Shown piece by piece: positions 31,976 through 38,402 of a stretch of 41,898 nucleotides of DNA; within the stretch, counting starts at the first letter, position 1, and each line of letters begins with the position of its first letter. The stretch is from a virus. The notes under the pieces are model-generated. The model was not told where the DNA came from and searched no databases. It was given only the letters and a program-made list of their open reading frames with translations. Position numbers and translations under genes: made by a program. The stretch lies in IMG/VR virus record IMGVR_UViG_3300019863_000034, positions 1 to 41,898 of that record; one strand, 5' to 3'.

Positions 31976-32516
31976 AATAGCAATAGGCATCGATCCTGGC
32001 ATGTCGGGGGGCGTTGCTGTGCTGGTGGACGGCAAGCCACACAAGGTGTATAAGATGCCTGTATTCCAAGCAGAGGGTAGTAAGGCGAAGCATATAGATG
32101 CTGGTGCGCTCATAGCTATACTTGAGCCTGTATTCAAAAACAATACGCCAACAGTCTACATGGAAGAGCTCACACACTTGCATGGACTGCCTGCTACAAG
32201 TAACTTCAAGCTTGGATATAGCTATGGAATTATTCAAGGGATTCTTCAAACATTTGGAGAGTTCTATCTAGTATCACCTAGAAAGTGGCAAAACGGTGTC
32301 TGGAAAGACCAGGACAAGGTCTATAAGAAAAACAAGTATGGAAATCTTGATAAAACTAAGGCCGGAAAGCCTAAAGTTAATACAAAAGCCACATCGTTCA
32401 ATGCAGCCAATAGAATATGGCCAGATGGGAACTTTTTACACGATGGTGGACGTGTGGCCCATGATGGGTGCATTGATGCACTATTAATTGCTTACTACGG
32501 GGAGGAGCTATGTTAG
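31968..32516 (+). CDS. RuvC-like Holliday junction resolvase
   Basis: A 182-aa protein with the RuvC acidic set: IGIDPGMSGG (Asp9), VYMEEL (Glu66) and a late AHDGCIDALLIA (Asp166, Asp170). It would resolve branched replication and recombination intermediates before packaging. It follows the usual phage pattern of a late resolvase in the replication arm, matching the Sak4/SSB recombination set. Confidence 0.85.
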   Translation: MSKIAIGIDPGMSGGVAVLVDGKPHKVYKMPVFQAEGSKAKHIDAGALIAILEPVFKNNTPTVYMEELTHLHGLPATSNFKLGYSYGIIQGILQTFGEFYLVSPRKWQNGVWKDQDKVYKKNKYGNLDKTKAGKPKVNTKATSFNAANRIWPDGNFLHDGGRVAHDGCIDALLIAYYGEELC

Positions 32517-32827
32517 AAAATGTGTTTGTAGGAAAATTTCAACTCATACCTTTAAACGAGGTTCAATATTGCACTTTAGATGAGGATAACTACGAAGATG
32601 GCAAACTAACGGTGTATGTGTACATCAAAGATAGAAAAGAACCAGAGACAATTTACGGCGAGGATGCCAGTAAGTTCGTAGAAATGTATGAAAATAAACT
32701 GTTAAACGATGCAAAGCTAACCATGGACCTATTTCACTTGGCAAAAGAGGGTGCATCTAGAGGTGATAGGGCTTGTCAGATTATTCTGGAAAAGTACAAT
32801 GTACACTATGATAAAGCATCAGCTTAG
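32510..32827 (+). CDS. Hypothetical protein
   Basis: A 105-aa acidic protein, beta-like at the N-terminus (FVGKFQLIPLNEVQYCTLDED, TVYVYIKD) and helical at the end. GGGGAGG stands before the ATG inside the resolvase gene. Last gene of the replication arm; a terminator-bearing hairpin element follows. Confidence 0.66.
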   Translation: MLENVFVGKFQLIPLNEVQYCTLDEDNYEDGKLTVYVYIKDRKEPETIYGEDASKFVEMYENKLLNDAKLTMDLFHLAKEGASRGDRACQIILEKYNVHYDKASA

Positions 32828-32829
32828 GG

Positions 32830-32926
32830 TATAATAAATTATAGCCAGAGCGAAAGCTCATTGAGTAGGTTTATCTTTTTTTGTTCGTATCGAAGAGGCC
32901 CAGTCGAAAGACTGGGTTTTCTTTTT
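32830..32926 (+). ncRNA. Small hairpin RNA candidate with its own -10 box and terminator
   Basis: A perfect TATAAT (32830-32835) would start a transcript near 32842. Hairpin 1 is GAGC-GAAA-GCTC (32848-32859). Hairpin 2 is CCCAGTC-GAAA-GACTGGG (32899-32916) followed by TTTTCTTTTT (32917-32926), a strong intrinsic terminator. This gives an RNA of about 85 nt with two GNRA-capped stems. It could equally be just the 3' end of the replication transcript; no good -35 box is seen. Confidence 0.5.
32899..32926 (+). terminator. Rho-independent terminator after the replication arm
   Basis: A perfect 7-bp stem with a GAAA loop (32899-32916) plus a T-rich tract to 32926. It ends either the early operon or the small RNA described above. 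Confidence 0.88.
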
Positions 32927-32930
32927 GTGC

Positions 32931-32936
32931 TATAAT
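32931..32936 (+). promoter_or_regulatory. TATAAT box immediately upstream of the tail-Z-like gene
   Basis: A perfect TATAAT lies only 5 nt before ATG 32942, so the transcript would start at or next to the ATG (leaderless). The 15 bases from 32931 match those from 32830 except at two positions. Confidence 0.5.
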
Positions 32937-32941
32937 AAACT

Positions 32942-33568
32942 ATGGCAGTAGATATTAGCATTACATCAAATATTTTAGACGCAGCAATGGAGATGAAAAA
33001 CTACTCCAATCAGGTGGTCGTGCAGTCCGCTAGAAAAGCTATTAACAGATCGCTTACTACAGGGCGAAAGCTATCACGCAAGAGTCTCAGAGAAAGGCTT
33101 AATATCAAGAATAAAGACATAGGCAACAAGAGTCGCAAGATGCGCATACAAAAGGCCAGAGGTGGGCGCATGGCCTCTCTGACAGGGTCTTTAGAGTTTG
33201 AGACAACACCATTGCCAATGCTTATGTTTATCAAGGGGAAAAAGACCCCTATAAAGCAAAGAGGCGTTAAGCTTAGAAAGAGAAGAAAGCTCAAGGCAGA
33301 GGTATATCGTGGAAAAAAGCTAAATATGGCACCTGCCTTTATTCAAAAGGTAAGAACTACGCAAGTATTCCGCCGACAGGCTTCTGGAAAGCTACATAGA
33401 CAATCGGCACCATCTGTTGGTGAATTTATGAAAAGAAAGGTCTTTTTCAAGAATCCACGGAAAGGCATGCTTGTAATGTTTAATAGAACTCTAAATGAGC
33501 AAATAAAATTCAGATCATCCGCCCAAGCGTCAAGACTAAATAAGGCAAAAATGAAGAAAATATTATAG
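32942..33568 (+). CDS. Tail completion protein, minor tail Z-like
   Basis: A 208-aa, very basic protein. VQSARKAINRSLTTGRKLSR, LRERLNIKNKDIGNKS, LPMLMFIKGKKTP and APAFIQKVRTTQVFRRQ follow the layout of the phage minor tail protein Z family (gpZ), which helps finish the tail-head junction. In other phages it stands beside the tail terminator gene; here it lies more than 25 kb away, among accessory genes, behind its own TATAAT box and without a Shine-Dalgarno sequence. Internal Met16 and Met18 are alternative starts. Confidence 0.72.
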   Translation: MAVDISITSNILDAAMEMKNYSNQVVVQSARKAINRSLTTGRKLSRKSLRERLNIKNKDIGNKSRKMRIQKARGGRMASLTGSLEFETTPLPMLMFIKGKKTPIKQRGVKLRKRRKLKAEVYRGKKLNMAPAFIQKVRTTQVFRRQASGKLHRQSAPSVGEFMKRKVFFKNPRKGMLVMFNRTLNEQIKFRSSAQASRLNKAKMKKIL

Positions 33569-33629
33569 TTATTTTTACTATAATGTATTACGTTATTATT
33601 GACTTTCTCCGAATAGTGTATTACACTAT
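33563..33629. promoter_or_regulatory. Promoter with paired palindromic operators
   Basis: Three symmetric elements are packed here: TTATAGT/ACTATAA (33563-33583); O1 at 33580-33596 (ATAATGTA-T-TACGTTAT, one mismatch); O2 at 33613-33629 (ATAGTGTA-T-TACACTAT, perfect). The centres of O1 and O2 are 33 bp apart, three helical turns. O2 covers the -10 (TACACT, 33622-33627) of a promoter whose -35 is TTGACT (33599-33604, 17-nt spacer). A regulator bound at both sites would repress the accessory operon that begins at 33659. Confidence 0.65.
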
Positions 33630-33658
33630 ATTTAGATACAAACAAAAAGGAGAAAGCC

Positions 33659-33802
33659 ATGAACGACCTACAAAAAGCAGTACTAGACCTTTCAAGAGAA
33701 ATTCAAAAGCAATACATACTAACAGGGCAGGAGAAGTACAAAAGAGCTTCGGAAGCCTTGGCACTAGTAATAGCAATTCTATTCAAAGGAGAGGGGCAGT
33801 AG
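33659..33802 (+). CDS. 47-aa hypothetical protein, first gene of the accessory operon
   Basis: MNDLQKAVLDLSREIQKQYI... is mainly helical and amphipathic, with a hydrophobic patch (ALALVIAILF). AAAAAGGAGA lies 6 nt before the ATG. It is the first gene behind the operator-controlled promoter. It may be a small regulator or an anti-host protein; no family recognised. Confidence 0.58.
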   Translation: MNDLQKAVLDLSREIQKQYILTGQEKYKRASEALALVIAILFKGEGQ

Positions 33803-33834
33803 CCCCGATCCATTCTTATACATTCGGGGGATAT

Positions 33835-34077
33835 ATGAAAAACTACTATGCGTATAGCGCAGGTCTGTTTGAGGTAACACCAGAAGAGCTAAAAAAGCTC
33901 CAAAAGATACCTTTGCACGACAAACCTTTGGCCAAGCACTACATTGAAAACCATTACCATAAAAAGGTGGAGCAATTTGATCTATACTACCTGCCAGCCA
34001 CCTTAAAGAGGAATAACTGGGATTCGGCAAAGATACTCGCGATCAAGTTTGTAGACGAGAGCCTCAAGGCAAAATGA
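33835..34077 (+). CDS. 80-aa hypothetical protein
   Basis: Start ATG 33835 has GGGGG at 33826-33830. The sequence is rich in Tyr, Lys and His (MKNYYAYSAGLFEVTPEELK, HYIENHYHKKVEQFDLYYLP). No motif recognised. The longer frame that opens at 33583 runs through promoter and operator DNA and is not used. Confidence 0.6.
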   Translation: MKNYYAYSAGLFEVTPEELKKLQKIPLHDKPLAKHYIENHYHKKVEQFDLYYLPATLKRNNWDSAKILAIKFVDESLKAK

Positions 34078-34119
34078 CACAATAATTCACAGTTTATTAA
34101 AGTGGAGTAGGAGATGAAT

Positions 34120-34221
34120 ATGAACGAAATAATAGGATTATGGCTAACAGCTTGGATCATAGAGACTTTTCTAGTCTGGCTATTTGTACACAATGCAACA
34201 AAAGGAGATAATAATGAATGA
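34120..34221 (+). CDS. 33-aa single-span membrane peptide
   Basis: A very short ORF whose core (IIGLWLTAWIIETFLVWLFV) is a clear membrane segment with a short charged tail. AGGAG stands 7 nt before ATG 34120 (the ATG at 34114 is too close). It overlaps the next gene by 8 nt. Tiny membrane peptides in phage accessory operons can affect lysis timing or host membranes; its role is unknown. Confidence 0.5.
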   Translation: MNEIIGLWLTAWIIETFLVWLFVHNATKGDNNE

Positions 34222-34525
34222 GTTTAATACGTGCGAACTACATACTGACATTTATTTTAAAGACAGGATATGTCCAAAGTGCGAAGCAGAGGCTATGGCT
34301 TCAAGATTAGAGAGCGCCAACAATATACGCAAAGACCTAGAAGATAGAAACAAGGATCTAGTAAGACTGCTTAAGTCTGGAGTGCATAACACCGAGGAGT
34401 TGTGCCTGCAGATCGAGGGACATATAGGTGACCCAGAGGAGTGTGCTGAAAAATTCCCAACTGCTTACTGGTGGTCTGATTCATGGATGAAAGAAGTTAA
34501 CGCAAAAACAAAAGGTGACAAGTAA
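34214..34525 (+). CDS. Small zinc-ribbon-like protein
   Basis: A 103-aa protein. CELH and CPKCEAE near the N-terminus form a Cys/His set that could bind zinc. The middle is a charged coiled coil (RLESANNIRKDLEDRNKDLV), and the end is Trp-rich (YWWSDSWM). Start 34214 has GGAGA 6 nt upstream. Function unknown. Confidence 0.62.
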   Translation: MNEFNTCELHTDIYFKDRICPKCEAEAMASRLESANNIRKDLEDRNKDLVRLLKSGVHNTEELCLQIEGHIGDPEECAEKFPTAYWWSDSWMKEVNAKTKGDK

Positions 34526-34710
34526 TGCCAAAGAAACCAGAGGGAAATGAGAGAAAGACTCCACGGAGCGTTAGGGTAGAGCCTAGCGTTTTGGAGGCCA
34601 TAGAGAAGCTATACGGAAGTCTGACAGGCTTTGTTAATACCAAGATAAAGAACGATAGAAAGGTTCAAAAGGAGCTAAACAATGAAAAGAGTGATAAAAG
34701 TTTTAAATGA
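34525..34710 (+). CDS. Ribbon-helix-helix-like DNA-binding protein
   Basis: A 61-aa basic protein. RSVRVEP (strand), SVLEAIEKLYG (helix A) and SLTGFVNTKIKND (helix B) give the ribbon-helix-helix pattern of Arc/MetJ-type repressors, which bind palindromic operators as dimers. It is encoded about 0.9 kb downstream of the paired operators at 33580-33629 in the same transcription unit, so it is the best candidate to bind them. The start overlaps the previous stop. Confidence 0.6.
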   Translation: MPKKPEGNERKTPRSVRVEPSVLEAIEKLYGSLTGFVNTKIKNDRKVQKELNNEKSDKSFK

Positions 34711-34816
34711 GCTTGCCAGGACTATCAAAGAGCTAAACGGTCAAATTATAATGTTTGAGACATCTCTTAATAGACTTGGGAAACTGCTTGAGGTTGAAGA
34801 TGAGTCCGAGCAATAA
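34682..34816 (+). CDS. 44-aa helical hypothetical protein
   Basis: MKRVIKVLNELARTIKELNG... is a short amphipathic helical protein. AGGAG stands 7 nt before the ATG, and its frame overlaps both neighbouring genes. It could be a coiled-coil partner of the ribbon-helix-helix protein. No family recognised. Confidence 0.5.
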   Translation: MKRVIKVLNELARTIKELNGQIIMFETSLNRLGKLLEVEDESEQ

Positions 34817-35006
34817 CGGCATAGTCCAGGAGCGAGCCAAGTACAATAATAAGAAGTACGATGACGGCTTTGATCGGGTAGAGTTTAAAGAGCGTCCTAC
34901 GCACTTTCATACGCTACCATGTGGCTCCAAAGAGATTATTAACTACAAGACCAAAGACAAAGAGAGGGTGACGTGTAAGGCGTGCTTGGAGGTAGTGAAT
35001 GGATAA
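34800..35006 (+). CDS. 68-aa protein with Cys pairs
   Basis: Start ATG 34800. The C-terminal half has HTLPCGS and VTCKACLE, a possible zinc-binding site. The N-terminal part is basic (ERAKYNNKKYDDGFDRVEF). It overlaps the preceding and following genes by 17 and 8 nt. Function unknown. Confidence 0.58.
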   Translation: MSPSNNGIVQERAKYNNKKYDDGFDRVEFKERPTHFHTLPCGSKEIINYKTKDKERVTCKACLEVVNG

Positions 35007-35871
35007 AAAAGAACTGCTTGAGGCATCCTTGGAGGATAAGCTTAAGCAAACTAAAAGACTAATAATGGATTGGTACGAACAATTCGATGGTCAAGTTTAT
35101 GTTGCTTTTAGCGGAGGCAAAGATAGTACAATATTATTGCATATTGTAAGATCACTTTATCCTGATGTGCCAGCTGTATTTGCAAATACAGGTCTTGAAT
35201 ATCCTGAGATTGTAGAGTTTGTAAAGACTATTGATAACCTAGTGGTACTGCGACCTAAAAAGTCTTTTAAATTGGTTATTAGTGAATATGGTTATCCAAT
35301 TATATCAAAAGAGCAAAGCCAATATATTAGTCAGTTTAGAAACGCAAAGAGCGAAAAGACTAAAGATACTAGATGGAATGGTAACAAATGGGGGCTGGGT
35401 AAAATCTCAGAGAAATGGAAGTTTATTGTAACAGACCATACAGATTTAAAAGTTACCGATAGGTGTTGTGAATTTTTCAAGAAGGAACCATTTAAGCGAT
35501 ATGAAAAAGAAACTGGTAGATGGGGATTTGTAGGAGCAATGGCCGGAGAGTCAAGTCATAGAAAAACATTATATTTAAAAGATGAGTGCAATGGGTTTAA
35601 AAAGAAAAGACCTATAAGCAAGCCACTTAGCTTCTGGAATGAATCTGATATATGGAAATATGCAAGATATTTCAACATTGAAATCTCTCCAATATATTCT
35701 ATGGGTTATGATAGAACTGGATGCATGTTCTGTATGTACGGATTGCACCTTGAAAAAGGTGAGGATAGATTTGATAGAATGAAAAAGACACATCCAAAAC
35801 TCTTTAGATACTGCATGGATAAGCTTGGACTAAGGGAAGTGATACGCAAATACACAGGAAGGGAATACTAA
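34999..35871 (+). CDS. PAPS/APS reductase-family protein with Fe-S cysteine set
   Basis: A 290-aa PP-loop protein. SGGKDST (residues 38-44) binds the pyrophosphate of ATP or adenylyl substrates. Cys155-Cys156 (DRCCEF) and Cys241-x-x-Cys244 (GCMFC) match the CC...CxxC arrangement that holds a [4Fe-4S] cluster in APS reductases and related DndC-like proteins. In phages this family may support sulfur metabolism or thio-modification of nucleic acid. No other dnd-like gene is seen in this genome, so the substrate remains open. Confidence 0.82.
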   Translation: MDKKELLEASLEDKLKQTKRLIMDWYEQFDGQVYVAFSGGKDSTILLHIVRSLYPDVPAVFANTGLEYPEIVEFVKTIDNLVVLRPKKSFKLVISEYGYPIISKEQSQYISQFRNAKSEKTKDTRWNGNKWGLGKISEKWKFIVTDHTDLKVTDRCCEFFKKEPFKRYEKETGRWGFVGAMAGESSHRKTLYLKDECNGFKKKRPISKPLSFWNESDIWKYARYFNIEISPIYSMGYDRTGCMFCMYGLHLEKGEDRFDRMKKTHPKLFRYCMDKLGLREVIRKYTGREY

Positions 35872-36023
35872 TGAGACTATCTAAAATAATCGATAATAAA
35901 TACAGAAAGGCAGTATTGGACTATAAGCGTGAATGGAAAGCAGCAGGAGGTAGGAGAGTGCTTGCTGTTAGCCTTGCAGATATGCGCTTGAGCTTCTGGC
36001 TAATGTTAAGGAGTTGTATATGA
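35871..36023 (+). CDS. 50-aa basic hypothetical protein
   Basis: MRLSKIIDNKYRKAVLDYKREW... is basic and helical, ending in a hydrophobic run (MRLSFWLMLRSCI). The ATG overlaps the TAA of the reductase-like gene. It could associate with that protein or with membranes. No family recognised. Confidence 0.48.
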   Translation: MRLSKIIDNKYRKAVLDYKREWKAAGGRRVLAVSLADMRLSFWLMLRSCI

Positions 36024-36256
36024 GTGAGACAATGTATCTTGTAGAGAGGTTTGGAGTATATCATCAGGGCACTATTGGTGTGTTTTCAACGGAGGATAAA
36101 GCCAAAAGCGTGGCGTTTGAAATGATGAAAAGAGAACCTGATGCCTATCACGATATAAAAGTAACAATGATCGAAACCGATACTAACTTAGAGGATTGTA
36201 CGGATGGTGAAAGCAGTATAGAAATTATGAGTCTATGCAATGGAGAGAGGGAATGA
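36020..36256 (+). CDS. 78-aa hypothetical protein
   Basis: Start ATG 36020 has AAGGAG 6 nt upstream; the TTG at 36014 is not needed. The protein is beta then helix then beta in look (TMYLVERFGVYHQGTIGVF, EDKAKSVAFEMMKR). Small single-domain phage protein of unknown function. Confidence 0.58.
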   Translation: MSETMYLVERFGVYHQGTIGVFSTEDKAKSVAFEMMKREPDAYHDIKVTMIETDTNLEDCTDGESSIEIMSLCNGERE

Positions 36257-36444
36257 GTAAAGAATACGTGCCACCAGTAGTAACAAGGCAAACTACTAAA
36301 GAGATACTTGACCAGGCACTCAAAGAGGGCAAGTCTGTTCAAAAGGTGATAATAGAGCGATATGAGAGCATAGGCGACAGGCTATATGTGCTCAATCGAT
36401 TCTGTAAAGAGTACTATGTGGACCTTGCAGGAGGTGTTGGATGA
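36253..36444 (+). CDS. 63-aa hypothetical protein
   Basis: Start ATG 36253 overlaps the previous TGA. The sequence (VPPVVTRQTTKEILDQALKEG, VQKVIIERYESIGDRLYVL) is mostly helical and could bind DNA, but no clear HTH is visible. The TGA overlaps the next ATG. Confidence 0.58.
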   Translation: MSKEYVPPVVTRQTTKEILDQALKEGKSVQKVIIERYESIGDRLYVLNRFCKEYYVDLAGGVG

Positions 36445-37130
36445 TAGAGAAAAATCCATTTGAAACAATAAGGCAGTACTATTACACAGATGATGGCGAT
36501 ATTAACTGGTGGATAGATGAAGATGAGCTTCAAAGTTTCAGAGATGAATGGAGCGAAGAGATCGCCTCTGGCTCTGTAAGGCTTGAAGATGAGCGAATAA
36601 TTAGAGGGCATGAGTATAACAAGTGGCTTAATGGTAATGTGTGGGGAGATCATGAGGGGTATATAACTCTTGAGAAATGCCCTGCGTGTGGCCACCTGCT
36701 AATTAGGCCTAATGAAAACGATTCAGATACTGCTGGCCAAGTTGATGCTAAGAGTGCCAGATACTGCTCAAATTACCTCGAGGAAGATAACGAGTGCGAT
36801 TATGTAAACGAAGAGATGAAAAGGCTAAATGAGGCTAGGGAGAGGTTCTGGGAGCGATCCTATGAAACTGAGTCAAAGTCTGCAAAACTAAGAGAGCCGG
36901 ACTTAACACTTGAGCAGTTTATGGAGAAGTACAATGTAAGGGCACTTACTGATAAGATTTGCTTAAGATGTAAACAAGAAGTAAAAGCGTCTGATTACTT
37001 TATTATGAGCGGATACGCAGTAGTTGAGTACATGGACGGACATGCTGAAGATTGTGAGAACAATGGTCCTGCTGTACTTGTTCCTGTGAGTGAAAAAGAA
37101 AAACGATCTTGGAATGCTATTCTAGGATAA
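36441..37130 (+). CDS. Protein with two CxxC zinc-binding sites
   Basis: A 229-aa acidic protein. CPACGHLLI with a later RYCSNYLEEDNEC, and further on ICLRCKQEV, suggest two zinc ribbons. The N-terminal part is rich in Trp, Tyr and Asp (QYYYTDDGDINWWIDEDE). No family recognised. It is the last gene of the accessory operon and is followed by non-coding DNA with inverted repeats. Confidence 0.65.
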   Translation: MIEKNPFETIRQYYYTDDGDINWWIDEDELQSFRDEWSEEIASGSVRLEDERIIRGHEYNKWLNGNVWGDHEGYITLEKCPACGHLLIRPNENDSDTAGQVDAKSARYCSNYLEEDNECDYVNEEMKRLNEARERFWERSYETESKSAKLREPDLTLEQFMEKYNVRALTDKICLRCKQEVKASDYFIMSGYAVVEYMDGHAEDCENNGPAVLVPVSEKEKRSWNAILG

Positions 37131-37325
37131 AAACCCAGCAGACAATGAAAAGAATAAGGAGACTGCTGGGTCTTGTGGACGTTGCGTTACCAAACCCCAT
37201 GATTGATCTATATAGAAACATCAAGAAAAGATTGTGTCAAACAAAAACCCTCCCAAGGTATCTCAAGGCTCTTTGTAGCCAAGCATTCTCTCAGGAGGGT
37301 CACACATTCCACCCTTTCAAAACTA
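37131..37325 (+). other. Intergenic stretch with two inverted repeats
   Basis: Between 37130 and 37374 no gene is convincing. A 62-codon frame from ATG 37145 lacks a Shine-Dalgarno site and runs through both hairpins. Hairpin A: ACCCAGCAG (37133-37141) with CTGCTGGGT (37163-37171). Hairpin B: ACCCTCC (37247-37253) with GGAGGGT (37294-37300), enclosing a small GGCT/AGCC stem. No T tract follows either, so these are more likely RNA structure or protein-binding sites than terminators. Confidence 0.5.
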
Positions 37326-37362
37326 ATGACTAGATTTCTCGAAGGTGTTATAATAATAACAC
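37326..37362 (+). promoter_or_regulatory. Promoter with overlapping palindrome
   Basis: ATGACT (37326-37331) and a perfect TATAAT (37349-37354) are 17 nt apart. A palindrome, GTGTTAT-AATA-ATAACAC (37345-37362), covers the -10 box, a typical repressor site. It would drive the 39-aa membrane peptide at 37374. Confidence 0.6.
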
Positions 37363-37373
37363 AGGAGGTGCTT

Positions 37374-37493
37374 ATGTCCAAACCAACAAAGGGTCAAGTA
37401 GCTATAGGAATGATTCTAGTGCCAATATTTATGATCGGAGAGGGTGTATCGAAGATCAAACAAGCCTTTAAAAAACTTACAAAGAAAAGCTAG
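37374..37493 (+). CDS. 39-aa single-span membrane peptide
   Basis: MSKPTKGQVAIGMILVPIFM... has one hydrophobic segment (about residues 9-23) and a basic C-terminal helix (KIKQAFKKLTKKS). AGGAGGT stands 4 nt before the ATG, the strongest Shine-Dalgarno in this region. It has its own operator-controlled promoter. Possible roles are a small holin-like or membrane-active peptide. Confidence 0.6.
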   Translation: MSKPTKGQVAIGMILVPIFMIGEGVSKIKQAFKKLTKKS

Positions 37494-37495
37494 CT

Positions 37496-37525
37496 TTGAC
37501 ACAGACTTCCATCCAGTGAGATAAT
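37496..37525 (+). promoter_or_regulatory. Strong sigma70-type promoter of the Fis-type regulator
   Basis: TTGACA (37496-37501), an 18-nt spacer, then GATAAT (37520-37525). It lies 22 nt before the G5-led ATG at 37548. Confidence 0.7.
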
Positions 37526-37547
37526 TAAGTATTGCAAAGGGGGAGCA

Positions 37548-37988
37548 ATGCTTAACTGTTACATAGCCTTAAGGGCTAAATACCAAAAAAACAAAAAGTT
37601 CTTAACCAAAGCAGAACTCAAAGAGATGATCTCTGAGGCAAAAGCTATGGTTCGCAATCCAAAGGCCACGCTTATCGATATTGATGGTCTTTCTGATCTG
37701 ATTGTCGATATTGAGTGCCTAGTCGACACTATGGAGAACATAGATACAGAGGTAAAAAGAAAGCAGCTTGAGCGTGAGGTTGTGACAGGTAGACCTCTAA
37801 GTCAGAATGATGCATTTTCCTTAAATATAGAAAGCCTTAATACCGAGACACTTCTTCATGACCTTAGGCTAGATGCAACAATGCAGGTGTATTTACTGAC
37901 CGGAAAAAACAAATCTAGAACAGCTAAAATATTAGGCGTAAGCCTTAGGGGCTTGAGAGATACGTTTAGAAAGTACAATCTGAGCTAG
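37548..37988 (+). CDS. Fis-type HTH transcription regulator
   Basis: A 146-aa protein whose last 35 residues (VYLLTGKNKSRTAKILGVS then LRGLRDTFRKYNL) match the Fis/NtrC-type HTH: helix, N-K-S-x-x-A-x-x-L-G-hydrophobic turn, recognition helix. The N-terminal 100 residues are helical and acidic. With its own strong promoter and a position at the border of the late packaging genes, it is a good candidate for the late-gene activator. This role is inferred. Confidence 0.72.
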   Translation: MLNCYIALRAKYQKNKKFLTKAELKEMISEAKAMVRNPKATLIDIDGLSDLIVDIECLVDTMENIDTEVKRKQLEREVVTGRPLSQNDAFSLNIESLNTETLLHDLRLDATMQVYLLTGKNKSRTAKILGVSLRGLRDTFRKYNLS

Positions 37989-38193
37989 AAATTAGCCAGA
38001 ATTAGCCACTTCTGCCCATGCCTACGTTAAAATACTAGCAAATGAGTGCAAAACGCCAAATAAGGGCAAATAAGGCGCTCTGGTGCTATGTTTATATAAG
38101 TAGCGAATAAGACGATAATAGATAGTATTAAATACTGACCATCTACAAATATATTTACAGACTATAAAAATGAGTCCACACTAGCTAATACAC
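37989..38193. other. Non-coding AT-rich stretch with short repeats
   Basis: No gene is seen. It holds a tandem ATTAGCCA pair (37991-38008), a double AAATAAGG (38058-38075) flanked by CGCC/GGCG, and a palindrome AGTATT-A-AATACT (38124-38136) whose core (ATTAAAT) resembles that of the early operator at 24628-24642. These are possible protein-binding sites upstream of the structured RNA. Confidence 0.5.
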
Positions 38194-38400
38194 TATAAGC
38201 CTTAGGGGACAGACCACCGACTGGCGTGCGGAGCTATAGGCAAGCAATGCACGGTTAAAGGAAGCCGATGAGTATACCGACTGACGGTTACCGATGCTTA
38301 GGCAGCTAGAGCCTTAATCTAGACTTCAAGAGAGGGAATACTTCTTAATTGAGTGAGGACCGATGGCGTTGGCACCTACCAATCCATTGCGAGGGGGAGA
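38194..38400 (+). ncRNA. Structured, GC-richer non-coding RNA candidate
   Basis: A -10-like TATAAG (38194-38199) precedes about 200 nt that are roughly half G+C by hand count, against a clearly AT-rich surrounding. It has no ORF of note. Stems visible: CGTGC/GCACG (38225-38253), GTA(t)ACCG/CGGTTAC (38272-38291), TTAGGC/GCCTtAA (38298-38316), and ATGG..TTGG/CCAA.CCAT (38362-38387). The motif CCGA(C)TG recurs five times (near 38215, 38264, 38277, 38291, 38360). No tRNA, tmRNA, RNase P or intron core was recognised. Strand is inferred from the -10 box. Confidence 0.5.
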
Positions 38401-38402
38401 GT

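Noticed and set aside
33583-33834. Long frame upstream of the 80-aa protein
   Set aside because: It covers promoter and operator DNA and the 47-aa gene in another frame; ATG 33835 has a G5 site.
37247-37300. Possible tRNA (7-bp acceptor-like stem ACCCTCC/GGAGGGT)
   Set aside because: Only about 54 nt long, no anticodon arm, no GTTCGA-type T loop and no CCA end.
37109-37333. 74-codon frame after the zinc-site protein
   Set aside because: No Shine-Dalgarno at either possible start, odd composition, and it runs through two inverted repeats.
38194-38400. Group I or group II intron, tmRNA or RNase P in the structured region
   Set aside because: None of the conserved core sequences of these RNAs was found, and no interrupted gene flanks the region.
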